Below, piece after piece: positions 1-7,957 of a DNA stretch of 28,296 nucleotides. Both the position numbers and the translations under genes were made by a program. Position 1 is the first letter of the stretch. Every line of letters begins with the position of its first letter. The notes under the pieces are model-generated. The model did no database searches. It was not told the origin of the DNA and worked only from the letters and a program-made list of their open reading frames with translations. Origin of the DNA: Prevotella sp. UBA4339 (lineage in GTDB: Bacteria > Bacteroidota > Bacteroidia > Bacteroidales > Bacteroidaceae). The DNA is taken from assembly GCA_002393725.1 (NCBI GenBank), contig DGTJ01000073.1, positions 1 through 28,296 of the forward strand, read 5' to 3'.

Positions 1-1749
1 AAGTCGAAAGGACAGAAGTCTGCTATCACTATTGCCAAACCGATGCTCTGGTCGTGTGAGCAACCTAATATATATAAGGTACGTACGATAGTGAAAGTAG
101 GTGGAAAGGTGGTTGACACCTATGAGACTACCACAGGCTTCCGCAGCTTCAAGTTCGATGCCAAGACAGGTTTCTGGCTCAACGGTAAGAATATGAAGAT
201 TAATGGTGTCTGCGAGCATCACGACTTGGGATGCCTTGGTGCTGCTCTCAATGAAGATGCCTTGCACCGCAAGCTCACAAAGCTGAAGGCAATGGGTGTA
301 AACAGCATACGCACTTCGCACAACCCTCCGGCACCTGAGCTGTTGAATATGTGTGACACCATGGGACTGATAGTGATGGACGAGAGTTTCGACATGTGGC
401 GCAGGAAGAAGACACAGAATGACTATGCCCGATTCTTCGACGAGTGGCATGAACGCGACCTCTCAGACCTTATCCTGCGTGACCGCAACCACCCGTCGAT
501 ACTGATGTGGAGCATCGGAAACGAGGTGCTCGAACAGTGGTCGTCGGCAGAGGCTGATACTCTCACGCTGGAGCAGGCAAACCTGATACTCAATGCCGGC
601 CACGATGCCTCGACGCTGGCGAAGGACGGTGAACTCTCTGTGCAGAGTCTGCTTACTCAGCACCTGGCAGAGATCGTAAAGAGATATGATACATCGCGCC
701 CTATCACGGCAGGATGCAATGAGCCTGATCCGGGCAATCACCTCTTCAAGAGCGGAGCACTCGACATCATTGGATTCAACTATCATCACCAGTGGGTAAA
801 AGATGTACCGAAGAACTTCCCGGGCAAGCCTTTCATCTTCTCCGAGAGCGTATCGGCACTACAGACGAGAGGCAACTACATGATGCCGTCAGACTCGGTG
901 TTCAAGGCTCCCAAGGAGTGGTGGCTGCCATATACCGACCCTTCGTATATGTGTTCGTCGTACGACAATATGCATGCCTCATGGTCGAGCACTCATGAGG
1001 AGACATGGGATGTGGTGAAGCATAATGACTTCGTGGGAGGACAGTATATCTGGACAGGCTTCGACTATATCGGTGAACCTACGCCATACGGATTTCCGGC
1101 ACGTTCCAGCTATTTCGGAATCATCGACCTGGCGGGATTTCCCAAGGATACTTATTATATGTATCAGAGCGAGTGGACCCCAAAGCCGATGCTGCACCTT
1201 TTCCCTCACTGGAACTGGATACCTGGCGAAGAGATTGATATGTGGTGCTACTATAGCGGTGCCGATGAGGTAGAGCTCTTCGTTAACGGAGTGAGCAAGG
1301 GCGTGAAGAGTAAGAGTCAGCAGGGAGATGCGCTCGTCACAGAGTATCATGTGGGTTGGAGAGTGACATTCGATCCGGGCGAGATAAAGGCTGTAAGCAG
1401 AAAGGACGGGAAGGTGGTTTGCGAGCAGACCATAAGGACAGCCGGAGCTCCTGACCATATCCGCCTGTCAGTAGACTATCAGGGCAAGGAGACAACCTTC
1501 ATCAAGGCCGAGGTGGTAGACAAGGACGGTAATATATGTCCCTGGGCAGAAGACCAGATTTGTTTCATCTTTGAAGGCGAGGGAGGCATCCTGGGCACCG
1601 ACAATGGCTGTCAGACATCAATGGAGCGCTTCACTTCACCGCTTCGCAGGGCTTTCTTTGGAAAGTGCCTTGTCGTGGTAAAAGGCAAGGGTTCGATTAC
1701 TGCTAAGTCGGCAATGCTAAAGTCGGCTTGGATAGAGGTAAGGAAGTAG
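1..1749 (+). CDS. Glycoside hydrolase family 2 beta-galactosidase, 5'-truncated by window edge
   Basis: The reading frame is open from base 1 and the N-terminal sugar-binding domain lies outside the window, so only the 3' part (about 582 codons) is seen. It should hydrolyse terminal beta-galactosides or related beta-glycosides, probably in the periplasm, but no export signal can be checked. The GH2 TIM-barrel is clear: the segment around SIRTSHNPPAPELL, the acid/base Glu in SIGNEV (codon 523-525) and the probable nucleophile Glu in FIFSES (codon 844-846). The C-terminal part (GEEIDMWCYYSGADEVELFVNG) fits the DUF4982/Ig-like domains common in Bacteroidota GH2 enzymes. The gene ends at a strong bidirectional hairpin and faces the convergent hydrolase gene. 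Substrate cannot be read from the sequence; beta-glucuronidase or mannosidase-like specificity is possible. Confidence 0.9.
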   Translation, partial: KSKGQKSAITIAKPMLWSCEQPNIYKVRTIVKVGGKVVDTYETTTGFRSFKFDAKTGFWLNGKNMKINGVCEHHDLGCLGAALNEDALHRKLTKLKAMGVNSIRTSHNPPAPELLNMCDTMGLIVMDESFDMWRRKKTQNDYARFFDEWHERDLSDLILRDRNHPSILMWSIGNEVLEQWSSAEADTLTLEQANLILNAGHDASTLAKDGELSVQSLLTQHLAEIVKRYDTSRPITAGCNEPDPGNHLFKSGALDIIGFNYHHQWVKDVPKNFPGKPFIFSESVSALQTRGNYMMPSDSVFKAPKEWWLPYTDPSYMCSSYDNMHASWSSTHEETWDVVKHNDFVGGQYIWTGFDYIGEPTPYGFPARSSYFGIIDLAGFPKDTYYMYQSEWTPKPMLHLFPHWNWIPGEEIDMWCYYSGADEVELFVNGVSKGVKSKSQQGDALVTEYHVGWRVTFDPGEIKAVSRKDGKVVCEQTIRTAGAPDHIRLSVDYQGKETTFIKAEVVDKDGNICPWAEDQICFIFEGEGGILGTDNGCQTSMERFTSPLRRAFFGKCLVVVKGKGSITAKSAMLKSAWIEVRK

Positions 1750-1757
1750 ACAGAAAT

Positions 1758-1787
1758 AGAAAATCGGGCTGCAAGGCCCGATTTTCT
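1758..1787. terminator. Bidirectional intrinsic terminator between convergent genes
   Basis: A perfect 12-bp stem (AGAAAATCGGGC pairing 1758-1769 with 1776-1787) with a 6-nt loop is followed by a T-rich stretch on the plus strand and preceded by A-rich sequence that serves the minus strand. It lies 8 bp after the GH2 stop codon and directly abuts the stop of the minus-strand hydrolase, so it can end both transcripts. Confidence 0.85.
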
Positions 1788-1789
1788 TT

Positions 1790-2524
1790 TTATTTGTAGT
1801 CGCGGATGCGGACATCGATTCCGCTTCCTCCCAGTTTCATCACTGCTTGGAAGATTGGTGTCTCACTGTAGTGATAGGGAAACAGCACCTTAGGACAGAT
1901 TGTCTTTGCTGCCTTTACCATCTGGTCTATTGTCATTGTGTAAGGCTGGTTGCAAGGCAGGAAGGCGATGTCGATATCCTTCAGTTCTGCCATCTCGGGG
2001 ATATCCTCTGTATCTCCTGCAATGTAGATGCGCAGTCCATCAAGAGAGAGGATATATCCATTGTCTCTTCCCTTCGGATGGAACTGTGTGCGCCCTTCGG
2101 TATAGTTGTATGCCGGCACTACCTTGATGGTAATGTCATCACGATAGGCGATGCTGTCGCCATTTGCCAGAGGAATGCTGTTACGGAAAAGGTTGTATAC
2201 AGCCTGATTTGAATAAACCGTAGTGGCTGGAGTGCGAATCAGGGCAATAGCCTCGCGCTCGAAGTGGTCTCTGTGCTCGTGGGTCACGAGTATAAGGTTT
2301 GCCTTAGGAAATTGTCCGTAATCAGTCTCAGGCTTTGCCCCCATACCTACTGGGTCTACCTGAATCTCAACACCGTCGTAATTGATTTCAAAACTTGCGT
2401 GTTTAATACATGTGATTTTTACTGTCTTACCGTTTTTGGTAGTAAACTCATCTGTCTTCTGTGCGGCGTTGCAACTTGTTGCAATTGCCAAAGCAGTCAA
2501 AATGCCAATAAAACTCTTTCTCAT
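1790..2524 (-). CDS. Exported metallo-beta-lactamase-fold hydrolase (UlaG-like)
   Basis: A 244-aa protein with an N-terminal signal peptide (MRKSFIGILTALAIATSCNA); Cys18 could be a lipobox cysteine, so it may be a lipoprotein. The metal-binding HxHxDH motif is at residues 82-87 (HEHRDH), with a later AGDTED segment supplying the bridging Asp and PYHY supplying another His, as in the UlaG-like/L-ascorbate-6-phosphate lactonase branch of the superfamily. The chemistry is therefore metal-dependent hydrolysis, but the substrate is unknown. The start codon is only 8 bp after the histidine-kinase stop codon, so the two genes are probably co-transcribed from the promoter near 4320. It ends in the shared terminator at 1758-1787. 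Confidence 0.85.
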   Translation of the reverse strand: MRKSFIGILTALAIATSCNAAQKTDEFTTKNGKTVKITCIKHASFEINYDGVEIQVDPVGMGAKPETDYGQFPKANLILVTHEHRDHFEREAIALIRTPATTVYSNQAVYNLFRNSIPLANGDSIAYRDDITIKVVPAYNYTEGRTQFHPKGRDNGYILSLDGLRIYIAGDTEDIPEMAELKDIDIAFLPCNQPYTMTIDQMVKAAKTICPKVLFPYHYSETPIFQAVMKLGGSGIDVRIRDYK

Positions 2525-2532
2525 TGTTTTTT

Positions 2533-4299
2533 TTACTTGTTTTTATTATCAATTGTAAGCTCTATTATAAATCTTGCTCCAGGACCATAATCGGTGTCGA
2601 AGCGTACTGTACCTCCGAGCCGTTCGACAATAGCACGGCACAGAGGTAGTCCAAGTCCCAGTCCCTCCTTGAAGGAGTCTAGTTTCACGAAGCGGTCGAA
2701 GATGCGGTATGCCTCTTCCTTTGGTATTCCATTGCCTGTATCCTGTACTGCGATAAGCACACTCTCTTCTTTTGCCTTCGCTATAAGGGTGATAGCTCCA
2801 TGAAGGGTGTTCTTAATGGCATTGTCGATAAGGGTACTGATGGCACGTTTCAGCAGGGTGCGATTGGAGAGAATTGTGAAACTGTCGTTGAGTTGAGAGT
2901 CTATTTTCAGCTCTGTACCTTCGTGCAATCGCCCTACATTATCGCGCATAAGTTCGTTGAGTAGCTCGTTGATGCATATACTGTCATCCTTTGCGGCAGC
3001 ATTAGTCGCATCGGTTAGTGACAGCTCGAGCACCTCGTCAATGAGTGACGTGATCTGCAATGTGCTCTTCTGCATCATCTCTGCCATGTGCTGGCGCTCT
3101 CTATTATCATTGGCCATTCCGGGATTCGCAAGAATCTGGGAGAAACCGCTAATGATGTTCAGCGGTGTGCGAATCTCATGACTGACGTTCTGGATAAAGG
3201 CAGTCTTCATGCGGTCTGACTCCAGAGCGTGGTCATAGGCAATCTGAAGCTGCTTGAGGTGACGTCTGCGGCTGTTTATAATATACGTCAGGGCAGCCGC
3301 AAGTAGTACGAGCAGTACCATTCCTATTGAAAAGCCTATGGTGCGTGTACGCACTTCTTTCTGCTGAGCCTCGAAGAGTGACAGCTGTTCACGAATGCCA
3401 TGCATGCTGTTGATGAGAACCACGTTGGTGATAGAGTCCTCTATTGCATTCTGCTTATGCAGCGCTTGGCATGCTTCTTCCCATCGCTTGGCATTCTCGT
3501 ATATTACGGCAATGGTTTCATATTTCTCGTCGCCAAGTTCTTCTTTTGCCAGCTTTACGGCTTCGTCGGTCTTTCCTGTGGCAGCGAGATAGTAGATCTC
3601 CATATTACGTCCGTGGACTGTACTCATGCCTTCCTTGATACCTTTCTTGTAGTCTTCGTATCTCTTGAGGAACTGGGGGATGTCGCCTCGATTGTAATAG
3701 CTCAGGGTCTTTCGGGTCTCAATGTCGAAGACTCGGTCTGGGGTGTACTTTTCTGCTATCTCCTTTGCCTTGTCGAGCAGTTTTGTCGCCTCTTCGGGGT
3801 CATCGTCCAGTTCTACGTTGACGATATTCATATATATAGGCGGCATCGACTCCCAGTAGCCATACTTCTCCATCAGCTCGAGGACATGCTTGAAGTTCTC
3901 CTTTGCAGTGGCTTTGTTGCCGCAGTATCGGTTGATATGTCCGAGCATGTTGTAAGCCATGTACATCTCCTTGTCGAGTCCCTTTTTCCTCAGTTCCGAC
4001 GATAGCTTGTATGCCAGCATATATGCCTCGTAGATGTGCTGCTGGTTCATCAGGAAAACAATTTCATTGCACCGCTGAGTGTAGTAGGCATGCATGTCTC
4101 CCTTGCCGAGTAAGTATTCCTCGAGGCGGTAGAGTGCCGGAAAGAATCTGACACTGTCGGCATCGTTGAATGCATAGCGCATAGAGTCGCGAAGCTCAAT
4201 GTATTTCAGGTCGTCGCTGTAGTTGTCTGCTGCTTTTGCAATGCTCAGTGACATGATTGTTGCTGTAGCAAGCATTATAAGTTTCATCGTTTTCATCAT
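2533..4299 (-). CDS. TPR-containing membrane sensor histidine kinase
   Basis: About 588 aa from the ATG at 4299. ATG codons at 4296 and 4287 are also possible; a TTG at 4320 lies within the promoter -7 element and is unlikely. Order of parts: signal peptide, helical TPR-like repeats to about residue 310, a transmembrane helix near 320-343 (SIGMVLLVLLAAALTYII), a HisKA dimerisation helix with phospho-acceptor His374 (SHEIRTPLN), and a HATPase domain with N box (DNAIKNT), G1 (DTGNGIP) and G2 (GLGLGLPL) motifs. It is thus an inner-membrane kinase with a periplasmic TPR sensor. No receiver domain or DNA-binding output is fused and no response regulator is adjacent, so it is an orphan here. The layout is common in Bacteroidota; the stimulus is unknown. 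Confidence 0.9.
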   Translation of the reverse strand: MMKTMKLIMLATATIMSLSIAKAADNYSDDLKYIELRDSMRYAFNDADSVRFFPALYRLEEYLLGKGDMHAYYTQRCNEIVFLMNQQHIYEAYMLAYKLSSELRKKGLDKEMYMAYNMLGHINRYCGNKATAKENFKHVLELMEKYGYWESMPPIYMNIVNVELDDDPEEATKLLDKAKEIAEKYTPDRVFDIETRKTLSYYNRGDIPQFLKRYEDYKKGIKEGMSTVHGRNMEIYYLAATGKTDEAVKLAKEELGDEKYETIAVIYENAKRWEEACQALHKQNAIEDSITNVVLINSMHGIREQLSLFEAQQKEVRTRTIGFSIGMVLLVLLAAALTYIINSRRRHLKQLQIAYDHALESDRMKTAFIQNVSHEIRTPLNIISGFSQILANPGMANDNRERQHMAEMMQKSTLQITSLIDEVLELSLTDATNAAAKDDSICINELLNELMRDNVGRLHEGTELKIDSQLNDSFTILSNRTLLKRAISTLIDNAIKNTLHGAITLIAKAKEESVLIAVQDTGNGIPKEEAYRIFDRFVKLDSFKEGLGLGLPLCRAIVERLGGTVRFDTDYGPGARFIIELTIDNKNK

Positions 4300-4317
4300 T
4301 AGTGGAGAATTGGTTTG

Positions 4318-4325
4318 CAAATATA
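4318..4325 (-). promoter_or_regulatory. Probable -7 element for the histidine kinase operon
   Basis: On the minus strand the bases read TATATTTG, matching the Bacteroidota -7 consensus TAnnTTTG, about 19 bp upstream of the ATG at 4299. I see no TTTG at the expected -33 position, so this is a partial match. Confidence 0.4.
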
Positions 4326-4399
4326 GTAATTGCTTTTGACATATTGAAGAAATATAGCGTTTTTTTTTGTTTTTTTATATTTCCTTGCTGATTTATTTG

Positions 4400-4407
4400 T
4401 ATCTTTG
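4400..4407 (+). promoter_or_regulatory. -7 promoter element of the TrmO gene
   Basis: TATCTTTG matches the Bacteroidota -7 consensus. The ATG at 4416 is only 8 bp beyond it, so transcription starting about 7 nt downstream would give an almost leaderless mRNA. No good -33 TTTG is seen at the right distance. Confidence 0.5.
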
Positions 4408-4415
4408 CCGACGAA

Positions 4416-5126
4416 ATGGAAATAAAACCAATAGCATATTTCCGTTCTCCGATGAAATCGAAGTTCGGAATACCACGACAGAGTGGCCTCGTCAGTAACC
4501 TGACGGGGAGTATTGTCTTTGAACCAGATTATCGCAGGGCAGAGGCGATAAGGGGACTGGAAGATTTTGACTATATTTGGATTATATGGGAGTTTTCTGA
4601 AGGGAGATGGAAAGAGGAAAACGGAAAAAGAACTCTGACATCCAGACCCCCGAGGCTTGGAGGAAACAAGAGGATGGGAGTGTTTGCCACAAGGTCTCCT
4701 TTTAGGCCTAACAACCTTGGATTGTCGTGTGTGAGGATAGACCGTATAGAGGAAGACTCCAAGTTGGGCCCGGTGATATATGTAAGAGGAGCCGACTTGA
4801 TGGAGGGTACTCCCATATACGATATAAAGCCCTATGTAGCCTATGCCGATGCCCATGCTGACGCCAGAAGCGGATTCGTGGATCAGTCGGAGTGGAAGTG
4901 CCTCGATGTGGAGATTCCGGATGATTTGCTCGAAAGATTCTCCGATGAAGATCAGAAAGCTTTGAGAGATATACTTGCCTTAGACCCTCGTCCGCATTAT
5001 CAGGATGATCCGGAGCGCGTTTACGGCATGCCGTTTGGCAGATATGATGTGAGGTTCATGGTTGGAGGAAATAGCTTGAAAGTAGTGGAATGTGTGTTAA
5101 TTTCCGATGTATCAGCAAAAAAATGA
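4416..5126 (+). CDS. trmO: tRNA (t6A37) N6-methyltransferase TrmO (TsaA family)
   Basis: A 236-aa protein of the usual length for bacterial TrmO. The family methylates N6-threonylcarbamoyladenosine at position 37 of some tRNAs, using S-adenosylmethionine in the cytoplasm. Recognisable are the start (IKPIAYFRSPMKSKFGIPRQ), the core LEDFDYIWIIWEF and the signature TRSPFRPNNLGLSCVRI, then GTPIYDIKPYVAYAD, all highly conserved in the TsaA/TrmO beta-barrel. The C-terminal extension with DPRPHYQDDPERVYGM is also typical. It is divergent from the histidine kinase and followed after 57 bp by a lipoprotein gene with its own promoter-like element. Membership of the family is certain; the exact tRNA target is inferred from E. 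coli. Confidence 0.93.
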   Translation: MEIKPIAYFRSPMKSKFGIPRQSGLVSNLTGSIVFEPDYRRAEAIRGLEDFDYIWIIWEFSEGRWKEENGKRTLTSRPPRLGGNKRMGVFATRSPFRPNNLGLSCVRIDRIEEDSKLGPVIYVRGADLMEGTPIYDIKPYVAYADAHADARSGFVDQSEWKCLDVEIPDDLLERFSDEDQKALRDILALDPRPHYQDDPERVYGMPFGRYDVRFMVGGNSLKVVECVLISDVSAKK

Positions 5127-5157
5127 CACAAAATAAATGAATATAAAAAAAAATGCG

Positions 5158-5165
5158 TACCTTTG
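5158..5165 (+). promoter_or_regulatory. -7 promoter element of the lipoprotein gene
   Basis: TACCTTTG lies 18 bp upstream of the ATG at 5184. The region where a -33 element belongs is A/T-rich without a clear TTTG. This placement argues against the in-frame TTG at 5163 as the start codon because that TTG is part of the promoter itself. Confidence 0.5.
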
Positions 5166-5183
5166 TCCGCAAAACCATTTAGC

Positions 5184-5741
5184 ATGAATATGAAAAGACT
5201 ATTTCAAACGCTGACCATAGCGGCTCTTATGCTGCTGGTTGGCTGTTCCCAGAAGAAGAATAACGATGACATCATTGCCCCTAAGCCAGAAGTGGTAAAG
5301 CCCCAGGCTCCTATCTCTATGCAAGAGTACAACCAGACTTCAGATGTCGAGTGGCTTGGAAAGCATTATCAGGTGGTTATACATCGTGTGGCAGACGACA
5401 GCTTGAAGATGGTAAAGGATGAAAACGGGCAGAAGTTCGTTGACAACCGTATCAATGTCAAGGTGATTCGTGCTGACGGGTCTGTGTTCTTCAATCGTTC
5501 ATTTACAAAGGCTGCATTCGAGTCATATCTGAATGAAGACTATCGCAATACTGGCATACTTGAGGGGCTTGTCTATGATAAGGCAGAAGGCAACAACCTC
5601 TTCTTCGCTGCCAGTGTCAGTCATCCTCAGACTGATGAGTATATCCCTCTCATAGTGTCACTGAGTAATTTCGGTGAGGTAGGCATAAGTCCAGATACAG
5701 ATCTTGACACTAATGGAGACCTTGACGACGATGACGAATAG
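5184..5741 (+). CDS. Putative lipoprotein (DUF4738-like)
   Basis: A 185-aa protein with a clear lipoprotein signal: MNMKRLF, a hydrophobic stretch and the lipobox LVGC with Cys21. The mature part begins SQKKNNDD, then has a Pro/Lys linker and a soluble domain (EWLGKHYQVVIHRVADDSLKMV, VIRADGSVFFNRSFTKAAFESYL) that resembles the small DUF4738 lipoproteins of Bacteroidales; this assignment is from memory. It ends in an acidic tail (DTDLDTNGDLDDDDE). It is probably anchored in the envelope. Its 3' end overlaps the next gene's start by 11 bp, suggesting co-expression with the AI-2E family membrane protein. Function is unknown. Confidence 0.75.
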   Translation: MNMKRLFQTLTIAALMLLVGCSQKKNNDDIIAPKPEVVKPQAPISMQEYNQTSDVEWLGKHYQVVIHRVADDSLKMVKDENGQKFVDNRINVKVIRADGSVFFNRSFTKAAFESYLNEDYRNTGILEGLVYDKAEGNNLFFAASVSHPQTDEYIPLIVSLSNFGEVGISPDTDLDTNGDLDDDDE

Positions 5742-6807
5742 TAAATACACTTTTGATAATGTAATTCATGGCATCCTTTTGGCGTTGGTCATCACAGGTG
5801 TTGTCATGCTGCTCAATCGCCTGAGCAGTGTGCTGGTGCCTTTCTTCCTTGCATGGCTTATCGCATATCTGCTCTTTCCACTTGTTAAGTTCTTCCAGTA
5901 CCGCTGCAGGATGAAGTATCGTATACTCGGTATATTGTCGGCATTCCTGGTAACAGGACTGGTGCTGACGGGGGTATTCATGCTGATGATTCCGCCAATG
6001 GTGGAGGAGAGCCTCAGGGTGAAAGACTTGTTGGTGAATTATATCAGTACAAATCAGACAGTGAGCAGCATCCCAGGCCTTATTCAGCAATATGTGCGCG
6101 AGCATCTCAGTGTTGAGGAATTGCAGGCGATAGTTACGCAAAGCGGATTCATGGATGCTGTAAAAGCTACAGTACCGAAGTTGTGGGATTTTATAACCCA
6201 GTCAATAAGCATTGTCTCGAGCATGTTCACACTGACTATGGTGCTGCTGTATACTTTGTTCATCCTTCTCGACTATGAGGATATTTGCAGCGGATGGCCT
6301 AACCTGATACCTGAGAGATACCGTAAGTTTGCCATCCAGCTGGTAAGCGATGTAGAGGACGGTATGAACAAGTATTTCCGAGGTCAGGCTCTTGTGGCTC
6401 TTTGTGTGGGTATCCTTTTCAGTATCGGATTCCTTATTATCGGCTTCCCGATGGCTGTGGGTCTTGGACTTTTCATAGGGCTTCTGAATATGGTGCCATA
6501 TCTCCAGCTGGTGGGATTCATACCTACGATATTGCTAGCTATAGTGAAGGCTGCCGATACAGGCCAGAACTTCTGGATAATCCTGCTTATGGCATTAGCG
6601 GTGTTTGCCGTTGTCCAGATAATACAGGACACATTCCTTACCCCAAAGATAATGGGGCACGTGACGGGCCTCAACTCGGCCATCATCCTGTTGTCGCTCT
6701 CTATCTGGGGTTCGCTGCTCGGCATACTGGGTATGATTATCGCCTTGCCTTTGACTACACTTCTGATATCCTACTATCAGAGATATGTCATAGTGGAAAA
6801 GAGATAG
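5731..6807 (+). CDS. AI-2E family membrane transporter
   Basis: A roughly 358-aa polytopic membrane protein of the AI-2E/UPF0118 family. Paired hydrophobic helices occur at the N-terminus (ILLALVITGVVMLLNRL; LVPFFLAWLIAYLLFPLV), then a soluble amphipathic region around residues 90-150 and several C-terminal helices. The conserved family signature near the end is present: IIQDTFLTPKIMGHVTGLNSAIILLSLSIWG. Family members are proposed exporters or ion/solute antiporters, and only a few (TqsA) are linked to autoinducer-2. The ATG at 5731 was chosen because homologous sequence begins at KYTFDN; ATG 5713 and TTG 5704 are also in frame but lie within the acidic tail of the upstream gene. Its stop TAG directly abuts the luxS stop on the other strand. 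Confidence 0.88.
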   Translation: MTNSKYTFDNVIHGILLALVITGVVMLLNRLSSVLVPFFLAWLIAYLLFPLVKFFQYRCRMKYRILGILSAFLVTGLVLTGVFMLMIPPMVEESLRVKDLLVNYISTNQTVSSIPGLIQQYVREHLSVEELQAIVTQSGFMDAVKATVPKLWDFITQSISIVSSMFTLTMVLLYTLFILLDYEDICSGWPNLIPERYRKFAIQLVSDVEDGMNKYFRGQALVALCVGILFSIGFLIIGFPMAVGLGLFIGLLNMVPYLQLVGFIPTILLAIVKAADTGQNFWIILLMALAVFAVVQIIQDTFLTPKIMGHVTGLNSAIILLSLSIWGSLLGILGMIIALPLTTLLISYYQRYVIVEKR

Positions 6808-7302
6808 CTATGCGTCGGCAAAGACCTTTCCGTCGTCAAGGGTAATCTTAAGCTTTGTGTACTCGCTATGGAAATCGTTTTCAAGGCGGTTGAGGTAGCG
6901 GCTGCTTTCCCACTTGCACATGGGCAGGTCGTGAAGCAGACAGTTGCCGCAAGTCTCAGAGGTGGTGGCAGGCACCTCTGTCTGAGTGAGGATCCACTTT
7001 AGGCATTCAATAGTCAGTCTTCGCATATCCTCAACTGTGTAAGCCCCTGTCATGATGATATACATACCTGTGAGGCATCCCATAGGCCCCACGTACACGA
7101 CGTCGTCTTTTGCCTCGGAGTTACGGAACCATGTTGCCATGAGGTGCTCCATACTGTGCATTGCTGCAGGAGCCATCGCCGGTTCCTTGTTTGGCTCTGT
7201 TATGCGAAGGTCGAAAGTGGTAAAGCCCTTGTCAACTCTCGACACATAGATACCCGGCTTCAGGTGAGTATGGTCTATTGTGAAACTCTGTATAACTTCC
7301 AT
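6808..7302 (-). CDS. luxS: S-ribosylhomocysteine lyase LuxS
   Basis: A 164-aa protein, full length for LuxS. It cleaves S-ribosylhomocysteine to homocysteine and 4,5-dihydroxy-2,3-pentanedione, the autoinducer-2 precursor, in the cytosol. The metal ligands His49, His53 (HSMEH) and Cys121 (CGNCLLHDL) are present, as are Glu52 and the catalytic Cys76 in GPMGCLTGMY. It is the last gene of the operon TrmH-mtnN-luxS, starting 12 bp after the nucleosidase gene, which makes its substrate. The downstream plus-strand gene encodes an AI-2E family transporter, and no terminator separates the two convergent stop codons. Confidence 0.96.
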   Translation of the reverse strand: MEVIQSFTIDHTHLKPGIYVSRVDKGFTTFDLRITEPNKEPAMAPAAMHSMEHLMATWFRNSEAKDDVVYVGPMGCLTGMYIIMTGAYTVEDMRRLTIECLKWILTQTEVPATTSETCGNCLLHDLPMCKWESSRYLNRLENDFHSEYTKLKITLDDGKVFADA

Positions 7303-7314
7303 ATATTGATAAAT

Positions 7315-7944
7315 TTATAAACTCTCGATGAAAGTCTTGGTTACAAGGAATGAATTGTCTGCGATAGTGTTCCAGAAGTCATGATACATCGATGCGTCGG
7401 TATCGCGAAGTGGAATGTCACTGATTACTCGGAAAGAGATAAACGGCACCTTGTTGATATAACATGCCTGAGCGATGGCAGCCGACTCCATGTCCACAGC
7501 TTTTGCATCAGGGAAGTGGCCTATTATCTCGCGCATCTTGTCCTTCGAGTCGACAAACCAGTCACCGGTTACTATCAGTCCTGGCTTTGCACCTGTCTTC
7601 ATCGCCTTGTCCAATAGCTTTGGGTCGGCTTCATAGAATAAGGGGAGACCTTGCACCTGACCGTACACTGTGGTGTTGTCTATTGCTGTACCACAGTATA
7701 CATCGTGATATGCGAGCTTACTGCTGACCACGATGTCCTGTATGTTAATATCATTACCGTTGCCTCCTGCACATCCGGAAGATATTATCACGTCGGGTTT
7801 AAACTGGTGGATCATCTCCACAGCCTGGATGGCGGCATTCACCTTTCCTATGCCGCTCTTCTGAATTATGATGTCGTCTGATGTGAACAGCGACTGGAGC
7901 TGTCTGAGCTCCTTGTCCATTGCTACTATTACTCCTATTCTCAT
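7315..7944 (-). CDS. mtnN: 5'-methylthioadenosine/S-adenosylhomocysteine nucleosidase
   Basis: A 209-aa protein from the ATG at 7944 (MRIGVIVAMDKEL), which is the conserved N-terminus of the family. The longer in-frame extension to 8034 is rejected because it overlaps the upstream methyltransferase gene and has no family similarity. It hydrolyses the glycosidic bond of SAH and MTA to release adenine. The catalytic residues are visible: Glu12, Glu153 in VDMESAAIAQ and Asp176 in VISDIP; the glycine-rich SSGCAGGNG is at 55-63. It is about 20 residues shorter than the E. coli enzyme but has all key segments. Product S-ribosylhomocysteine feeds LuxS, encoded 12 bp downstream; the upstream gene is a SAM-dependent RNA methyltransferase only 13 bp away. 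Confidence 0.94.
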   Translation of the reverse strand: MRIGVIVAMDKELRQLQSLFTSDDIIIQKSGIGKVNAAIQAVEMIHQFKPDVIISSGCAGGNGNDINIQDIVVSSKLAYHDVYCGTAIDNTTVYGQVQGLPLFYEADPKLLDKAMKTGAKPGLIVTGDWFVDSKDKMREIIGHFPDAKAVDMESAAIAQACYINKVPFISFRVISDIPLRDTDASMYHDFWNTIADNSFLVTKTFIESL

Positions 7945-7957
7945 AGCTGTTGCTTTT

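Noticed and set aside
4299..4856. 185-codon minus-strand ORF opposite trmO
   Set aside because: It is antisense to a highly conserved TrmO-family gene and lacks any recognised motif.
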